A stretch of 18,444 nucleotides of DNA from Clostridiales bacterium. GTDB lineage: Bacteria; Bacillota; Clostridia; Oscillospirales; Oscillospiraceae. Of the stretch, positions 8,301 to 14,524 are shown one piece after another. Under the pieces are notes generated by a model. It was not told the DNA's origin and made no database searches. It worked only from the letters and a program-made list of their open reading frames with translations. The stretch spans positions 1,741-20,184 of the forward strand of contig DYCR01000034.1 of the NCBI GenBank assembly GCA_019418025.1, written 5' to 3'. Both the position numbers and the translations under genes were made by a program. Position 1 is the stretch's first letter. Each line of letters begins with the position of its first letter.

Positions 8301-9026
8301 GGTGCTGATGCTGAAATCGTTGTGATCCGCAACCTGACAGCAGACGCAATTTCCAGAAGTGTTGAGGATTTTGCCAAAAAGCTTGAGCATGCTCAGATGG
8401 TCTTTATCCCCGGCGGCTTCTCCGGCGGTGACGAGCCCGACGGCTCCGGTAAATTCATCACGGCGTTCTTCCGCAACGGCGCGGTCAAGGAGCAGGTGGA
8501 GAATCTGCTGGAACGCCGCGACGGTCTGATGCTGGGTATCTGCAATGGCTTCCAGGCGTTGATCAAGCTGGGCTTGGTGCCTTACGGCAAGATCTTGGAT
8601 GCAGATGCCGACTTCCCCACGCTGACCCACAACGTGATCGGCAGACACCAGTCCCGCTTGGTACGCACCCGCGTTGCCTCTAATATGAGCCCGTGGCTGT
8701 CCGGCACACAGGTGGGGGATGTTTATACCGTTCCGATCTCCCACGGCGAGGGTCGTTTCCTTGCTGACGAGGCCTTCGTAAGAGAACTGGCAGCCAAGGG
8801 GCAGATCGCCACTCAGTATGTGGATCTGGATGGGAACGCAACGGCAGATGTACATTTCAACCCCAACGGTTCGATTTTCGCCATCGAAGGAATTACCTCC
8901 CCCGACGGAAGAGTCTTTGGCAAGATGGGCCATTCCGAGCGTAAGGGCAGCGGCCTTTACAAAAATGTCCCCGGCGAATTCGACATGAAGCTGTTTGAGT
9001 CTGCGGTTCGCTATTTTAAAGGATAA
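5340..9026 (+). CDS. purL: Phosphoribosylformylglycinamidine synthase, single-chain
   Basis: The 1228-residue one-chain FGAM synthase converts FGAR to FGAM with glutamine and ATP. It contains what purS, purL and purQ encode separately in Bacillus. The order is a PurS-like N-terminal domain, a linker with SDHCRHTTF, the first AIRS-type half with KNETHNHPTEIEPFGG, a second degenerate half with GGKDSMSGT, and a C-terminal class I glutaminase. The glutaminase triad is visible as Cys1068 in GICNGFQAL and His1198/Glu1200 in GHSERKG, with ISHGEGRF between. The length fits the shorter clostridial-type clade better than the roughly 1300-residue E. coli form. GAGGAGG precedes the ATG. The last 11 bases overlap the end of the convergent bofA-like gene, and no terminator follows immediately. 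Confidence 0.97.
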   Translation: MVYRIFVEKKPDLAKEAHDLLHEVNELLQIKSLTGVRVINRYDVENIDEGLFRTAVKNVFSEPQVDVVSEELKAEGTVFAVEFLPGQFDQRADSAAQCIQIISQGERPVVRTAKIYVLEGSLSQADVAAIKKYVINPVEAREASMEKPETLAVEYAIPEKVAVVDGFLDLDRAGLEEMVKTLGLAMDADDISFCQSYFRTEGRCPTITEIRMIDTYWSDHCRHTTFNTTIDEVKFADPLLQSAYEEYMQTRKELGRTKPVNMMDIGTLAGKYLRKNGYLDKLDESEEINACTVHMTVTVDGEEQPWLLLFKNETHNHPTEIEPFGGAATCIGGAIRDPLASRAYVYGAMRVTGAADPLKSVAETMPGKLPQRKIVTTAAAGYSSYGNQIGLATGMVDEIYHPGYAAKRMEIGAVVAAVPSSHVRREVPAAGDKVILLGGRTGRDGCGGATGSSKSHTVESLESCGAEVQKGNAPEERKLQRLFRNGEATLMIKRCNDFGAGGVSVAIGELADGLDIDLNQVPKKYEGLDGTELAISESQERMAVVVEAKNVDRFLELASEENLEATVVASVTEEPRLVMHWNGETICDVSREFLNSNGAEKHITVELEPASEYVQEISGSFEQNMNRLATDLNTCSKRGLSERFDATIGAGTVLMPFGGKHQQTPIQAMVHKISLEKGHTDDCSVMSWGYNPFITEHSPYHGAYLAVVESAAKLIATGAGYEDVYLTFQEYFQRVGHDPKRWSQPVAALLGAFNAQMDLKIAAIGGKDSMSGTFEDLDVPPTLVSFAVTTEKVQNIVSNEFKRAGNKVCLLKPEYDENGLPEAESQLALFRYVTELLRSGKAVTAYTPGMGGAAEAVMKMAFGNGFGFAFDQGCTMEELFGLCYGSFVLEMSGEAEGKLLGVITEQGAFTYGNESVRADVLQGAYEDKLESVYACNIPDVATPIENVSFEASSRVAPAVKTARPKVLIPVFPGTNCEYDSAKAMADAGADAEIVVIRNLTADAISRSVEDFAKKLEHAQMVFIPGGFSGGDEPDGSGKFITAFFRNGAVKEQVENLLERRDGLMLGICNGFQALIKLGLVPYGKILDADADFPTLTHNVIGRHQSRLVRTRVASNMSPWLSGTQVGDVYTVPISHGEGRFLADEAFVRELAAKGQIATQYVDLDGNATADVHFNPNGSIFAIEGITSPDGRVFGKMGHSERKGSGLYKNVPGEFDMKLFESAVRYFKG

Positions 9027-9270
9027 GCGGAAGGACAATCAGCAGGATGATGCCCGGCACGCCCAGAAAGCCCGCGATACATGCGGTGATAAAATTGATC
9101 GGGAAGAAGATCCCGGTGAATCCGGAGATCAGGTTCAGCAGCCAAAGACAGGCAAAGCCTGACAAGGAATTGATGGCAAGCTTCCAGATCCACTTTACCT
9201 GAGCAAGGCACAGGCGCAAAAAGCCAAAGGCCAGTGCCGCAGGTATCAATATGCTGAAAAAATTTTCCAT
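9016..9270 (-). CDS. bofA: BofA-family pro-sigma-K processing inhibitor-like membrane protein
   Basis: The 84-residue protein is almost wholly hydrophobic, with about three membrane segments (about 4-23, 30-51, 58-84). It aligns by eye with B. subtilis BofA (87 aa), especially in the C-terminal stretch GIFFPINFITACIAGFLGVP against GIHVPINLVTTAISGILGIP. BofA, with SpoIVFA, holds the SpoIVFB protease inactive in the forespore outer membrane, which suggests a spore-former or its relative. The start is the ATG ending at 9270 because GGAGGT lies 4 bases upstream on this strand; the frame stays open to 9366, but that would place the start upstream of the likely transcription start. Two residues reported as important in Bacillus (Cys46, His57) are Leu44 and Phe55 here, while Asn48 is kept as Asn46. 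Its last codons overlap the purL end by 11 bases. Confidence 0.82.
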   Translation of the reverse strand: MENFFSILIPAALAFGFLRLCLAQVKWIWKLAINSLSGFACLWLLNLISGFTGIFFPINFITACIAGFLGVPGIILLIVLPLIL

Positions 9271-9349
9271 GATGACCTCCGTATATAATTCATGAGAATG
9301 GGTAAGATGGTAGTGGACAAGAAAAAGGATAGATGAAACGGAATATGAC

Positions 9350-9380
9350 GATATACCATACATCACCGATTTTTTGTCAA
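9350..9380 (-). promoter_or_regulatory. Predicted sigma-A-type promoter of the bofA-like gene
   Basis: On the minus strand a perfect TTGACA (9380-9375) is followed, after 19 bases, by TATATC (9355-9350); an 18-base alternative gives GTATAT. This predicts a transcript starting near 9343, with a leader of about 70 bases before the ATG at 9270. The -35 is convincing; the -10 and spacing are only moderate. Confidence 0.5.
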
Positions 9381-9473
9381 GTGTATCTTACAGCAGCTGA
9401 TGGAAAAGATGCGAAAGGGCGGGGGATATCACCCGCCAGTACATCATAGGAAAAAACATATGCATAATCCCAA

Positions 9474-9512
9474 GAAACCGAGTCCCTGTCCGGGGATTCG
9501 GTTTCTTTTTTT
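9474..9512 (+). terminator. Intrinsic terminator, plus strand
   Basis: The arms GAAACCGA (9474-9481) and TCGGTTTC (9498-9505) pair perfectly, with further TCCC/GGGGA pairing inside, and are followed by seven T (9506-9512). It is the first strong plus-strand terminator after purL, 450 bases downstream, so it probably ends purine-operon read-through and insulates the dnaD promoter. Confidence 0.85.
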
Positions 9513-9578
9513 GGTTCGGGGTGGAAAACATCCATCGGCTCAGGAAGAATTTTTCAAATGTTTGTGGATGCATTTGGG

Positions 9579-9607
9579 TTGTCTGGTGGGGAAAGCTGTG
9601 GTATAAT
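9579..9607 (+). promoter_or_regulatory. Predicted sigma-A promoter of the dnaD-dnaC-gph-yfbR operon
   Basis: TTGTCT (9579-9584) and a perfect TATAAT (9602-9607) are 17 bases apart, with a TG one base before the -10 (extended -10). It lies 40 bases before the dnaD ATG and just after the terminator at 9474-9512, so it should drive the four-gene operon. Confidence 0.8.
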
Positions 9608-9647
9608 GATAGAACTTGACAAAATAGAGAAATAAGAAGGTGACGAG

Positions 9648-10526
9648 ATGACTGTGACCGATTTGAACATAACAAGAGAAGACGCAAGAAAGATCCTGGC
9701 AACCGCCAGCGGCGATGCAGCCATCCTCTATCTGTACATACAGTGTGGAAATGACCCGGCTGAAGCCGAAAGTGCCTTGGGAATGACGCAGGCCAGATTC
9801 AGCTGCGCCAGTGCCACCCTGCGCCAGATGGGGCTTTGGCCTACCGAGAAAAAAATGGTGATCCACCCGGGGGAGCGGCCTAACTACACAGAGCGGGATG
9901 TATTTGAGGCTATGGACTCGGATACATCCTTCCGCTCCTTATATGGGGAAGTGCAGCGTGTTCTGGGAAAGACGCTGAACACAGAGGAGCTGAAGATCCT
10001 GCTTGGCTTCACCAGATATCTGGGACTGACGCCAGACGTGATCTCGGTTCTGGTCAATTATTGCAAGGACCGAATCCGCCAGCGGGGCAGCAACCGCAGC
10101 CCATCCCTGCGAACCATAGAGAAGGAGGCCTATGCATGGGCTGAGCAGGGGATCGAGACCATGGAAGAGGCTGCCGCATTTATTCAAACTCAGAATGTCT
10201 ATAACAGCTCCATGGCGCATATCAAGCATTTGGTCCAGATCCGAGGCCGCAGGCTTACGGCGGCGGAGGAGCGGTACGCAAAGGAGTGGGCGCAGATGGG
10301 ATTTGATGATGCGGCCATCACCATGGCCTATGAGCGGACCTGCCTCAATACCGGGGGACTGAAATGGCCCTACATGAACAGCATTCTCAGGCGCTGGCAT
10401 GAGGCGGGGCTGCACACGGCCGAGCAGATCACTGCGGGGGATCGCAAGACGATGCCCAAGCAGGAACGCCGGGAGTTGGACGAGGACGAGCTGGCAGCGA
10501 TTGCCAGAATGATGCAGGAGGACTGA
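9648..10526 (+). CDS. dnaD: DnaD-domain primosomal/replication initiation protein
   Basis: The 292-residue protein has two tandem DnaD/DnaB C-terminal-like domains. The first covers about residues 93-165 (FRSLYGEVQRVLGKTLN to AYAWAEQGIETMEEA). The second covers about 195-262 and ends with WPYMNSILRRWHEAGLHT, which carries the family's Y-x(3)-I-x(3)-W motif. The N-terminal 80 residues may be a degenerate winged helix. DnaD-family proteins remodel origin and fork DNA and act before helicase loading; some relatives are phage proteins, but no phage gene is nearby. AAGAAGGTGA lies before the ATG. The dnaC-like gene follows after 3 bp, matching the pairing of DnaD-type protein and DnaI-type loader seen in Firmicutes. 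Confidence 0.88.
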   Translation: MTVTDLNITREDARKILATASGDAAILYLYIQCGNDPAEAESALGMTQARFSCASATLRQMGLWPTEKKMVIHPGERPNYTERDVFEAMDSDTSFRSLYGEVQRVLGKTLNTEELKILLGFTRYLGLTPDVISVLVNYCKDRIRQRGSNRSPSLRTIEKEAYAWAEQGIETMEEAAAFIQTQNVYNSSMAHIKHLVQIRGRRLTAAEERYAKEWAQMGFDDAAITMAYERTCLNTGGLKWPYMNSILRRWHEAGLHTAEQITAGDRKTMPKQERRELDEDELAAIARMMQED

Positions 10527-10529
10527 TCA

Positions 10530-11507
10530 ATGGCATATAGTTCTGAAGTGGTCAAAAGGGCCAGAGTCCGTTTGGCTCAGGCGAAGGACGACCGAGAGCA
10601 GGAAAACCGTGAGCATTTGGAGCAGGCCTATCGCATGGTGCCCAGATTAAAAGACATCGACCGTCAGCTGAGGCTGACCATGGCAAAGGCGGCTCAGGCG
10701 GTATTTGCCGGCGGAGATGCACAGACGCTGATGGCACAGGCAAGAGAAGAGAACCAGAAATTGCAGCAGGAGCGGCAATGGATACTGGATTCCACCTTTG
10801 AGGAGGGATTTTTGGATGAATCCCCGATCTGTCCGATCTGCGGCGGCAGCGGCTATGTGGGCAGCACCATGTGTGAATGCCTTCAGGAGTTGTGCCGTCA
10901 GGAACAGCGGAAGGAGCTGACCTTTTTGACTGCCGGAAGGGAGAGCTTTGATCAGTTCCGGTTGGAATACTACCCCGGCAGCATCGATCCAAAGCTGGGG
11001 ATTGCGCCCAGAACCATTATGGAGAAGACCTTTCAGACGTGCAGAAGGTATGCATACAGCTTCACACCCAGATCCGGCAACCTGCTGTTTTCCGGCGATA
11101 CCGGATTGGGAAAGACCTTTCTTTCTGCTTGTATTGCAAGGACGGTAGCGGACTCTGGCTACAGCGTGGTGTACGAGAGTGCCACCCACCTGTTCAACTG
11201 TCTGGAGCGTGCCAGATTCGACAAGTCAGAGGAAAGCCGCAGTGCTGCGGCGAAGTACAATGTGTGTGACCTGCTGGTCATTGATGACCTTGGTACGGAG
11301 CTTGCCGGACAGTTTGTGACCTCAGCACTGTACGCTCTGGTCAATGATCGGCTTTTGGAGGCCAAGCCCACGATCATCTCCACCAATCTGACGGTGGATG
11401 AGCTGTGCAATCGTTATAATCCGCAGATCGCATCCCGTCTGAGAGGAAGCTACCGCCGGGTCACCTTTGTGGGTGAGGACATCCGGCTGATCAAAAATCG
11501 GGGGTAA
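10530..11507 (+). CDS. dnaC: DnaC/DnaI-like helicase-loader AAA+ ATPase
   Basis: The 325-residue protein is close in size to B. subtilis DnaI (311 aa). Residues 1-95 are charged and probably helical. A cysteine cluster follows at 101, 104, 115 and 117 (CPICGGSGYV, then CEC), a likely zinc site as in DnaI N-terminal regions. The AAA+ domain has Walker A GDTGLGKT (189-196, Lys195), Walker B LLVIDDLG (248-255) and a sensor-1-like STNL. It should bind ATP and load the replicative helicase. AGGAGG (10516-10521), inside the end of dnaD, lies 8 bases before the ATG, so the two are translationally linked. An IstB-type transposition ATPase is the alternative, but there is no transposase here and the zinc region and dnaD partner favour a helicase loader. 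Confidence 0.88.
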   Translation: MAYSSEVVKRARVRLAQAKDDREQENREHLEQAYRMVPRLKDIDRQLRLTMAKAAQAVFAGGDAQTLMAQAREENQKLQQERQWILDSTFEEGFLDESPICPICGGSGYVGSTMCECLQELCRQEQRKELTFLTAGRESFDQFRLEYYPGSIDPKLGIAPRTIMEKTFQTCRRYAYSFTPRSGNLLFSGDTGLGKTFLSACIARTVADSGYSVVYESATHLFNCLERARFDKSEESRSAAAKYNVCDLLVIDDLGTELAGQFVTSALYALVNDRLLEAKPTIISTNLTVDELCNRYNPQIASRLRGSYRRVTFVGEDIRLIKNRG

Positions 11508-11508
11508 T

Positions 11509-12171
11509 ATGCAGAAAACGGGTATTATTTGGGATTTGGACGGAACCCTTCTGGACACACTGGAGGATCTGACCGATGCTGTGAATTATGCGCTGGCATG
11601 CTTCGGCTGCCCCGGAAGGAGCATAGAAGAGGTCCGCAGCTTTGTGGGCAATGGTGCAGGTCTGCTGATTCGGCGGGCGCTCCCGGGGCAGGAGGGTGAT
11701 CCTGACTGGCAGGAGGTATTTGCCTGCTTTAAAAGCTACTATGATGCCCACTGTCGGGTGAAAACTGCCCCCTATCGGGGGATCATGCCCCTGCTTGCGA
11801 AGCTGAAGCAGATGGGGTATCCCATGGCAGTGGTGTCAAATAAGCCGGATTCTGCCGTCAAGATCCTTTGTCAGGAGCATTTTGGCGTGGAGCTGTTTGC
11901 CGTCACCACCGGTGAGATTGATGGCTGTCCGAGAAAGCCTGCACCTGACATGGTGTATCGCGCACTTGATGCCATGGGATTGCCTGCTGAGCGATGCATC
12001 TACGTGGGGGACAGTGAAGTGGATGTGCAGACGGCACAGAACGTTCCTATGAGATGCATCAGCGTCCTGTGGGGATTTCGGGATGAGGACTTCCTGCGGC
12101 AAAACGGCGGTGCATTCTTCTGCAAAAAGCCGGAGGAGTTTCTGGATATGCTCAGGGAAATGGAGGCGTGA
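11509..12171 (+). CDS. gph: HAD-superfamily phosphatase, Gph (phosphoglycolate phosphatase)-like
   Basis: The 220-residue protein has all four HAD motifs: DLDGT with nucleophile Asp9 and acid Asp11, VVSNK for motif II, the lysine in CPRKPAPD for motif III, and YVGDSEVD for motif IV. A helical C1 cap lies between motifs I and II (about residues 16-80). This is the Gph/PGP layout, which hydrolyses 2-phosphoglycolate (for example from DNA 3'-end repair), but many relatives act on other phosphates such as pyrophosphate or nucleotides. The exact substrate cannot be read from the sequence. It starts one base after the dnaC stop, with a weak G-rich site (CGGGGG) upstream, so translation is probably coupled. 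YfbR follows after 3 bp. Confidence 0.85.
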   Translation: MQKTGIIWDLDGTLLDTLEDLTDAVNYALACFGCPGRSIEEVRSFVGNGAGLLIRRALPGQEGDPDWQEVFACFKSYYDAHCRVKTAPYRGIMPLLAKLKQMGYPMAVVSNKPDSAVKILCQEHFGVELFAVTTGEIDGCPRKPAPDMVYRALDAMGLPAERCIYVGDSEVDVQTAQNVPMRCISVLWGFRDEDFLRQNGGAFFCKKPEEFLDMLREMEA

Positions 12172-12174
12172 GGC

Positions 12175-12753
12175 ATGGCAAATGAGTTTTATGCCCTAAT
12201 GGGCAGAATGCGTTATATTACCCGATGGGGACTGATGCGAAATACGTTTTCAGAAAATATTCAGGAGCACAGCCATCAGGTGGCGGTCCTTGCCCATGCA
12301 CTGGCACTGATCCGCCGGGATATCCTGCATTTACCGGGGCCTGACCCGAATCGGTGCGCAGTGGCGGCACTTTACCACGATGCATCCGAGATCCTGACAG
12401 GAGATCTGCCTACGCCGATCAAATATTACAATCCGGAAATCAGGGATGCGTACAAGCAGGTGGAGCGCGTATCCGGGGAAAAGCTGCTGACACTGATCCC
12501 CGAGCAGCTGCGTGACAGCTATGAACATCTGATTTTAGAAGATGATGCAGCCGTCAATCCCATTGTGAAGGCGGCGGACAAGCTCTCGGCGTATATCAAA
12601 TGCGTGGAGGAACAGAAGGCGGGCAACAGTGAGTTTGACACGGCAGCCAGACAGACCATGGAGTCCATGCAGAAGATGGATCTGCCGGAGCTGAACTGGT
12701 TTATTTCCGAGTGCTTGGATGCGTTCAGCAAGAATCTGGACGAGCTGGACTGA
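12175..12753 (+). CDS. yfbR: YfbR-type HD-domain 5'-deoxynucleotidase
   Basis: The 192-residue protein matches E. coli YfbR (199 aa) along its length. It dephosphorylates deoxyribonucleoside 5'-monophosphates in a metal-dependent way. The residues known in YfbR appear at nearly the same positions: Arg17-Trp18 (sugar selection), His32 in ENIQEHS, His68-Asp69 in YHDASEILTGDLPTP with Glu72 and Asp77, and Asp135 in VKAADKLSAYIKC. GGAGG (12162-12166) inside the end of gph is 8 bases before the ATG. It is the last gene of the dnaD operon. A role in dNTP pool control next to primosome genes is inferred from position. No strong terminator follows; only a short GGC/GCC stem occurs near 12756-12767. 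Confidence 0.93.
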   Translation: MANEFYALMGRMRYITRWGLMRNTFSENIQEHSHQVAVLAHALALIRRDILHLPGPDPNRCAVAALYHDASEILTGDLPTPIKYYNPEIRDAYKQVERVSGEKLLTLIPEQLRDSYEHLILEDDAAVNPIVKAADKLSAYIKCVEEQKAGNSEFDTAARQTMESMQKMDLPELNWFISECLDAFSKNLDELD

Positions 12754-12810
12754 CGGCATGACCGCCGGAAGGATGAAGTGTGAACATTGTTTGAAATCTC
12801 GCACCGGTTC

Positions 12811-12839
12811 TTGTAATCGTTCTGTAAATATGATAGACT
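12811..12839 (+). promoter_or_regulatory. Possible promoter of the parvulin gene
   Basis: TTGTAA (12811-12816) and TAGACT (12834-12839) are 17 bases apart, 45 bases before the ATG at 12885. A better-looking TATGAT at 12829-12834 lacks a good -35. The 131-bp gap after yfbR and a short CCCG/CGGG stem at 12853-12865 support a new transcription unit, but the exact promoter is uncertain. Confidence 0.35.
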
Positions 12840-12884
12840 ATCTTGGTATTTACCCGTAATTCGGGAGAAAAGGGGAATTAGTAA

Positions 12885-14423
12885 ATGAAATGCAAAGCAT
12901 GCAATGCTGAATTTGACGATGACGTCACCCAATGCCCCGTCTGTGGTTTTGATAACCGGAAGGAGACGGACGAGCAGACCGTGACAGAAGAGGCTGTCAG
13001 TGATAACGAAACTGAGACTTCTCAGGGCAATAAGACTGTGGAAGCAGAAGCTTCTGCGGCTGAGGAGAATATGGAGCAGGCCGAGGAGAATACTGCGCCC
13101 GAGACCCCCGCTGCACCTGCGCAGGAGCAAACCCCTATCGTAGAGGGGAAGATCTCCGGCGGAAAGATCGCGCTGTTGGTGGTTTTGGCGATTGCGGCAA
13201 TCGCAGTTGTGGCGGCACTGATCGTCGGCGGCCTGTCCGGTGGACCTGATCCCAAGAATCCCACCGACGGAACGGCTCCTGTGGAGACAACTGAGGCAAC
13301 CATCCCCGAGGATGGAAACCCCGATGATGAGACCGCAAAGGGCACCTACACTGTGACAGATGAGGAAATCCTGGCGCAGAAGGATGCCGTGGTCGCAACT
13401 CTGGGCGATGCAAAGCTGACCAACGGACAGCTGCAGGTCTACTACTGGCTGCAGGTCTATGATTTCATGCAGCAGTATGGCCAGTTTGCTCAGTCCTTTG
13501 GCATGAACATTACCCAGCCTCTGGACACGCAGAAGAGCATGGACCCCAATCTGACATGGCAGCAGTTCTTCCTCCGTGAGGCAATCAAGGCGTGGAAAAA
13601 CTACACTGCGCTGACCATGAAGGGCACGGAAGAGGGCTTTACCATGGATGAAGAGTACGCCAAGAATCTGGAGGATCTGGCGACCAATATGGAACAGGCA
13701 GCAAAGCAGTCTGGGTTTGAGACTGTTGAGGAGATGATCCAGTCGGATATGGGCGTAGGCGCTGATTTTGAGGCGTACAAGAGCTACATGGAGTCCTATC
13801 ACAAGGGCTTCCTGTTCTATGGCAGCAAGATGGATCAGGTAGAGGTTTCCGATGAGGATGTCGAGGCATTCTTTGACAGCCATGTGGACGAGTACGGAGA
13901 AAAGGGGCTGAAAAAGGACGACGAGAAGGTTGTGGACGTCCGCCATATCCTGTTGACCCCCGAGGGCGGCACCACCGGTGAGGATGGTCAGACCACCTAT
14001 TCCGATGAAGAGTGGGCAGCTTGCGAGGCTGCGGCTCAGGCTGTTTTGGACGAATATCTGGCAGGTGAGCAGACCCAGGAGCGGTTTGCAGAGCTGGCAG
14101 TCAAGTACTCCAAGGACCCCGGCTCGGCCCAGAAGGGCGGCCTCTATGCCGGTGTCTACAAGGGTCAGATGGTTGCTCCCTTTGAGGAGTGGTCCTTCGA
14201 CGACAGCCGCGAAGCCGGAAACTACGGTTTGGTAAAGACGGATTATGGCTACCACGTTATGTACTTTGTTGACAGCCATAAGGTCTGGTACACCACCGCT
14301 AAGCAGGATCTGCTGGCTGAAAAGGGCAATGAGTACCTCAAGAGCGTTGTAGACGAGTATCCGTTTGAGGTTGATTACAGCGCCGTTGCACTGGGCTTTG
14401 TGAACTTGGCAAAGGAGTCCTGA
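12885..14423 (+). CDS. Membrane-anchored parvulin-type peptidylprolyl isomerase with N-terminal zinc ribbon
   Basis: The 512-residue protein begins with a zinc ribbon (Cys3, Cys6, Cys17, Cys20). An acidic, low-complexity linker follows to about 90, then one membrane helix at about 95-117 (KIALLVVLAIAAIAVVAALI), then a Pro/Thr-rich stretch. A SurA/PrsA-like helical region occupies about 125-330, and the parvulin (Rotamase) domain about 350-465. The parvulin domain shows VRHILL (His354), QKGGLYAGVYKGQMV and the DYGYHVMYFV segment. The Lys-poor N-terminus suggests cytoplasmic zinc ribbon and outside foldase, acting on exported proteins like PrsA but without a lipobox or cleavable signal. AGGGG (12871-12875) is 9 bases before the ATG. 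It stands alone, ending at a terminator facing the convergent PurF-like gene. The client proteins are unknown. Confidence 0.87.
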   Translation: MKCKACNAEFDDDVTQCPVCGFDNRKETDEQTVTEEAVSDNETETSQGNKTVEAEASAAEENMEQAEENTAPETPAAPAQEQTPIVEGKISGGKIALLVVLAIAAIAVVAALIVGGLSGGPDPKNPTDGTAPVETTEATIPEDGNPDDETAKGTYTVTDEEILAQKDAVVATLGDAKLTNGQLQVYYWLQVYDFMQQYGQFAQSFGMNITQPLDTQKSMDPNLTWQQFFLREAIKAWKNYTALTMKGTEEGFTMDEEYAKNLEDLATNMEQAAKQSGFETVEEMIQSDMGVGADFEAYKSYMESYHKGFLFYGSKMDQVEVSDEDVEAFFDSHVDEYGEKGLKKDDEKVVDVRHILLTPEGGTTGEDGQTTYSDEEWAACEAAAQAVLDEYLAGEQTQERFAELAVKYSKDPGSAQKGGLYAGVYKGQMVAPFEEWSFDDSREAGNYGLVKTDYGYHVMYFVDSHKVWYTTAKQDLLAEKGNEYLKSVVDEYPFEVDYSAVALGFVNLAKES

Positions 14424-14427
14424 TAAT

Positions 14428-14457
14428 AAACGGGCACATCTTAGGGTGTGCCCGTTT
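14428..14457 (+). terminator. Intrinsic terminator after the parvulin gene
   Basis: The 11-bp stem AAACGGGCACA (14428-14438) and TGTGCCCGTTT (14447-14457) has an 8-base loop. It is followed only by TTTCTGTA, so the U run is weak. It starts five bases after the stop codon, which supports a terminator for this gene. Confidence 0.7.
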
Positions 14458-14483
14458 CTGTATACAATGATAGGATATTGCAA

Positions 14484-14521
14484 TAAAAATCCCCCGGGAA
14501 ACATGATTTCTCCGGGGGATT
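14484..14521 (-). terminator. Intrinsic terminator of the PurF-like gene
   Basis: On the minus strand AATCCCCCGG pairs with CCGGGGGATT (outer arms 14521-14512 and 14498-14489 region), with further GAAA/TTTC pairing inside, followed by TTTTTATTG. It begins three bases after the PurF-like stop. Together with the hairpin at 14428-14457 it separates the two convergent genes. Confidence 0.82.
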
Positions 14522-14524
14522 GAA

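Larger units (their letters stand above)
9271..9647. other. Intergenic region between bofA-like gene and dnaD
   Basis: These 377 bases hold the bofA ribosome binding site (9275-9280, minus), its predicted promoter, a GC-rich hairpin at 9418-9437 (GGCGGG, 8-base loop, CCCGCC), a plus-strand intrinsic terminator at 9474-9512 and the promoter of the dnaD operon at 9579-9607. I see no tRNA or recognised riboswitch. Short open frames here, such as 9400-9606 (+), run through the terminator and are not convincing genes. Confidence 0.6.

Noticed and set aside
9400..9606. A 68-codon plus-strand frame before dnaD.
   Set aside because: It runs through the terminator at 9474-9512 and into the dnaD promoter, has no ribosome binding site and a low-complexity basic start.
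9647..11507. The dnaD/dnaC pair as a prophage replication module or IstB remnant.
   Set aside because: No transposase, integrase, repressor or structural phage gene is nearby, and the pair is in one operon with housekeeping phosphatases.
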